A stretch of 20,616 nucleotides of DNA from JBASRP01 sp044866075. GTDB taxonomy: Bacteria; Actinomycetota; AC-67. The notes under the pieces were generated by a model. The model had not been told where the DNA came from and did not search any database. It saw only the letters and a program-made list of their open reading frames with translations. The translations under genes and the position numbers were made by a program. This document shows, piece after piece, positions 20,581 to 20,616 of this stretch (positions are counted from its first letter, which is position 1; every line of letters starts with the position of its first letter). The stretch is from contig JBIOTQ010000148.1 in NCBI GenBank assembly GCA_044866075.1, positions 1 to 20,616 of the forward strand. The letters run 5' to 3'.

Positions 20581-20616
20581 GTGAGCGGGCTGGAACGAAA
20601 CCAGCGGCTGGCGGCG
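20581..20616 (+). CDS. start of a gene running off the right edge
   Basis: GTG at 20581-20583 is preceded by GGAGGAGGG with about 6 nt spacing, and the 12 codons to the edge (MSGLERNQRLAA) are open. The ribosome binding site is among the best in the window, but the fragment is far too short to name a product. Confidence 0.4.
   Translation, partial: MSGLERNQRLAA

Overview
The window is G+C-rich (about two thirds by eye), has few non-coding bases and uses GTG and TTG starts freely. It looks like chromosome of an actinobacterium, probably an uncultured soil lineage. Pointers are an SseC/DUF1416-like protein beside APS reductase and a NirA/SirA-type sulfite reductase, a MoaD-MoaE fusion of the mycobacterial MoaX kind, a class III cyclase with an Rv1264-like N-terminus, a Tat-type lipoprotein dioxygenase, and several genes whose start codon sits exactly 7 nt behind a TANNNT -10 box, the signature of leaderless transcripts. 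The lineage call is inference.

Layout. (1) 1-5076, minus strand: four overlapping genes for a membrane machine (secreted/membrane 728-aa protein, ABC ATPase, ABC-2 permease, membrane/coiled-coil protein running off the left edge). (2) 5267-8217, minus: sulfate reduction operon cysH - sirA - small zinc ribbon - sseC-like, behind a promoter whose -10 region lies in an 8-bp-arm palindrome. (3) 8352-11158: molybdenum cofactor genes: mobA-moaA (minus), a DUF6457-type protein (plus), and an FmdB-like zinc ribbon plus moaD-moaE fusion (minus). (4) 11208-13997: SDR oxidoreductase, strong terminator hairpin, DUF2231 membrane protein with a tiny Cys-pair protein, and a divergent adenylate cyclase.

(5) 14020-15821 is the most unusual part. 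A tRNA-Ile(CAU)-like gene is cut in its anticodon loop: the 5' half is at 14020-14060 and the 3' half at 15780-15821, and both carry the same 11 bp (ACTCATAATCC). The 1.7 kb between them holds a structured stretch, a TetR regulator, a divergent DUF2867 gene and a second, intact CAU tRNA on the opposite strand. It reads as an insertion into tRNA-Ile2 that either carries or lies beside a replacement copy. No integrase is present.

(6) 15828-20616: pirin-like protein and a helical protein of unknown function (minus), a ferredoxin-like/CDGSH protein whose usual CDGSH histidine is cysteine (minus), then plus-strand NTF2-like and DUF3303 proteins, a long inverted repeat, an intradiol-dioxygenase-like lipoprotein, an unknown lipoprotein behind an A+T-rich promoter, a terminator hairpin, and the first codons of a gene leaving the window. 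No stretch above 300 bp is without a gene or RNA. There is no CRISPR array, transposase or rRNA. No single new multi-gene system can be demonstrated; the split tRNA with its cargo and the shared leaderless promoter geometry are the signals most worth testing.
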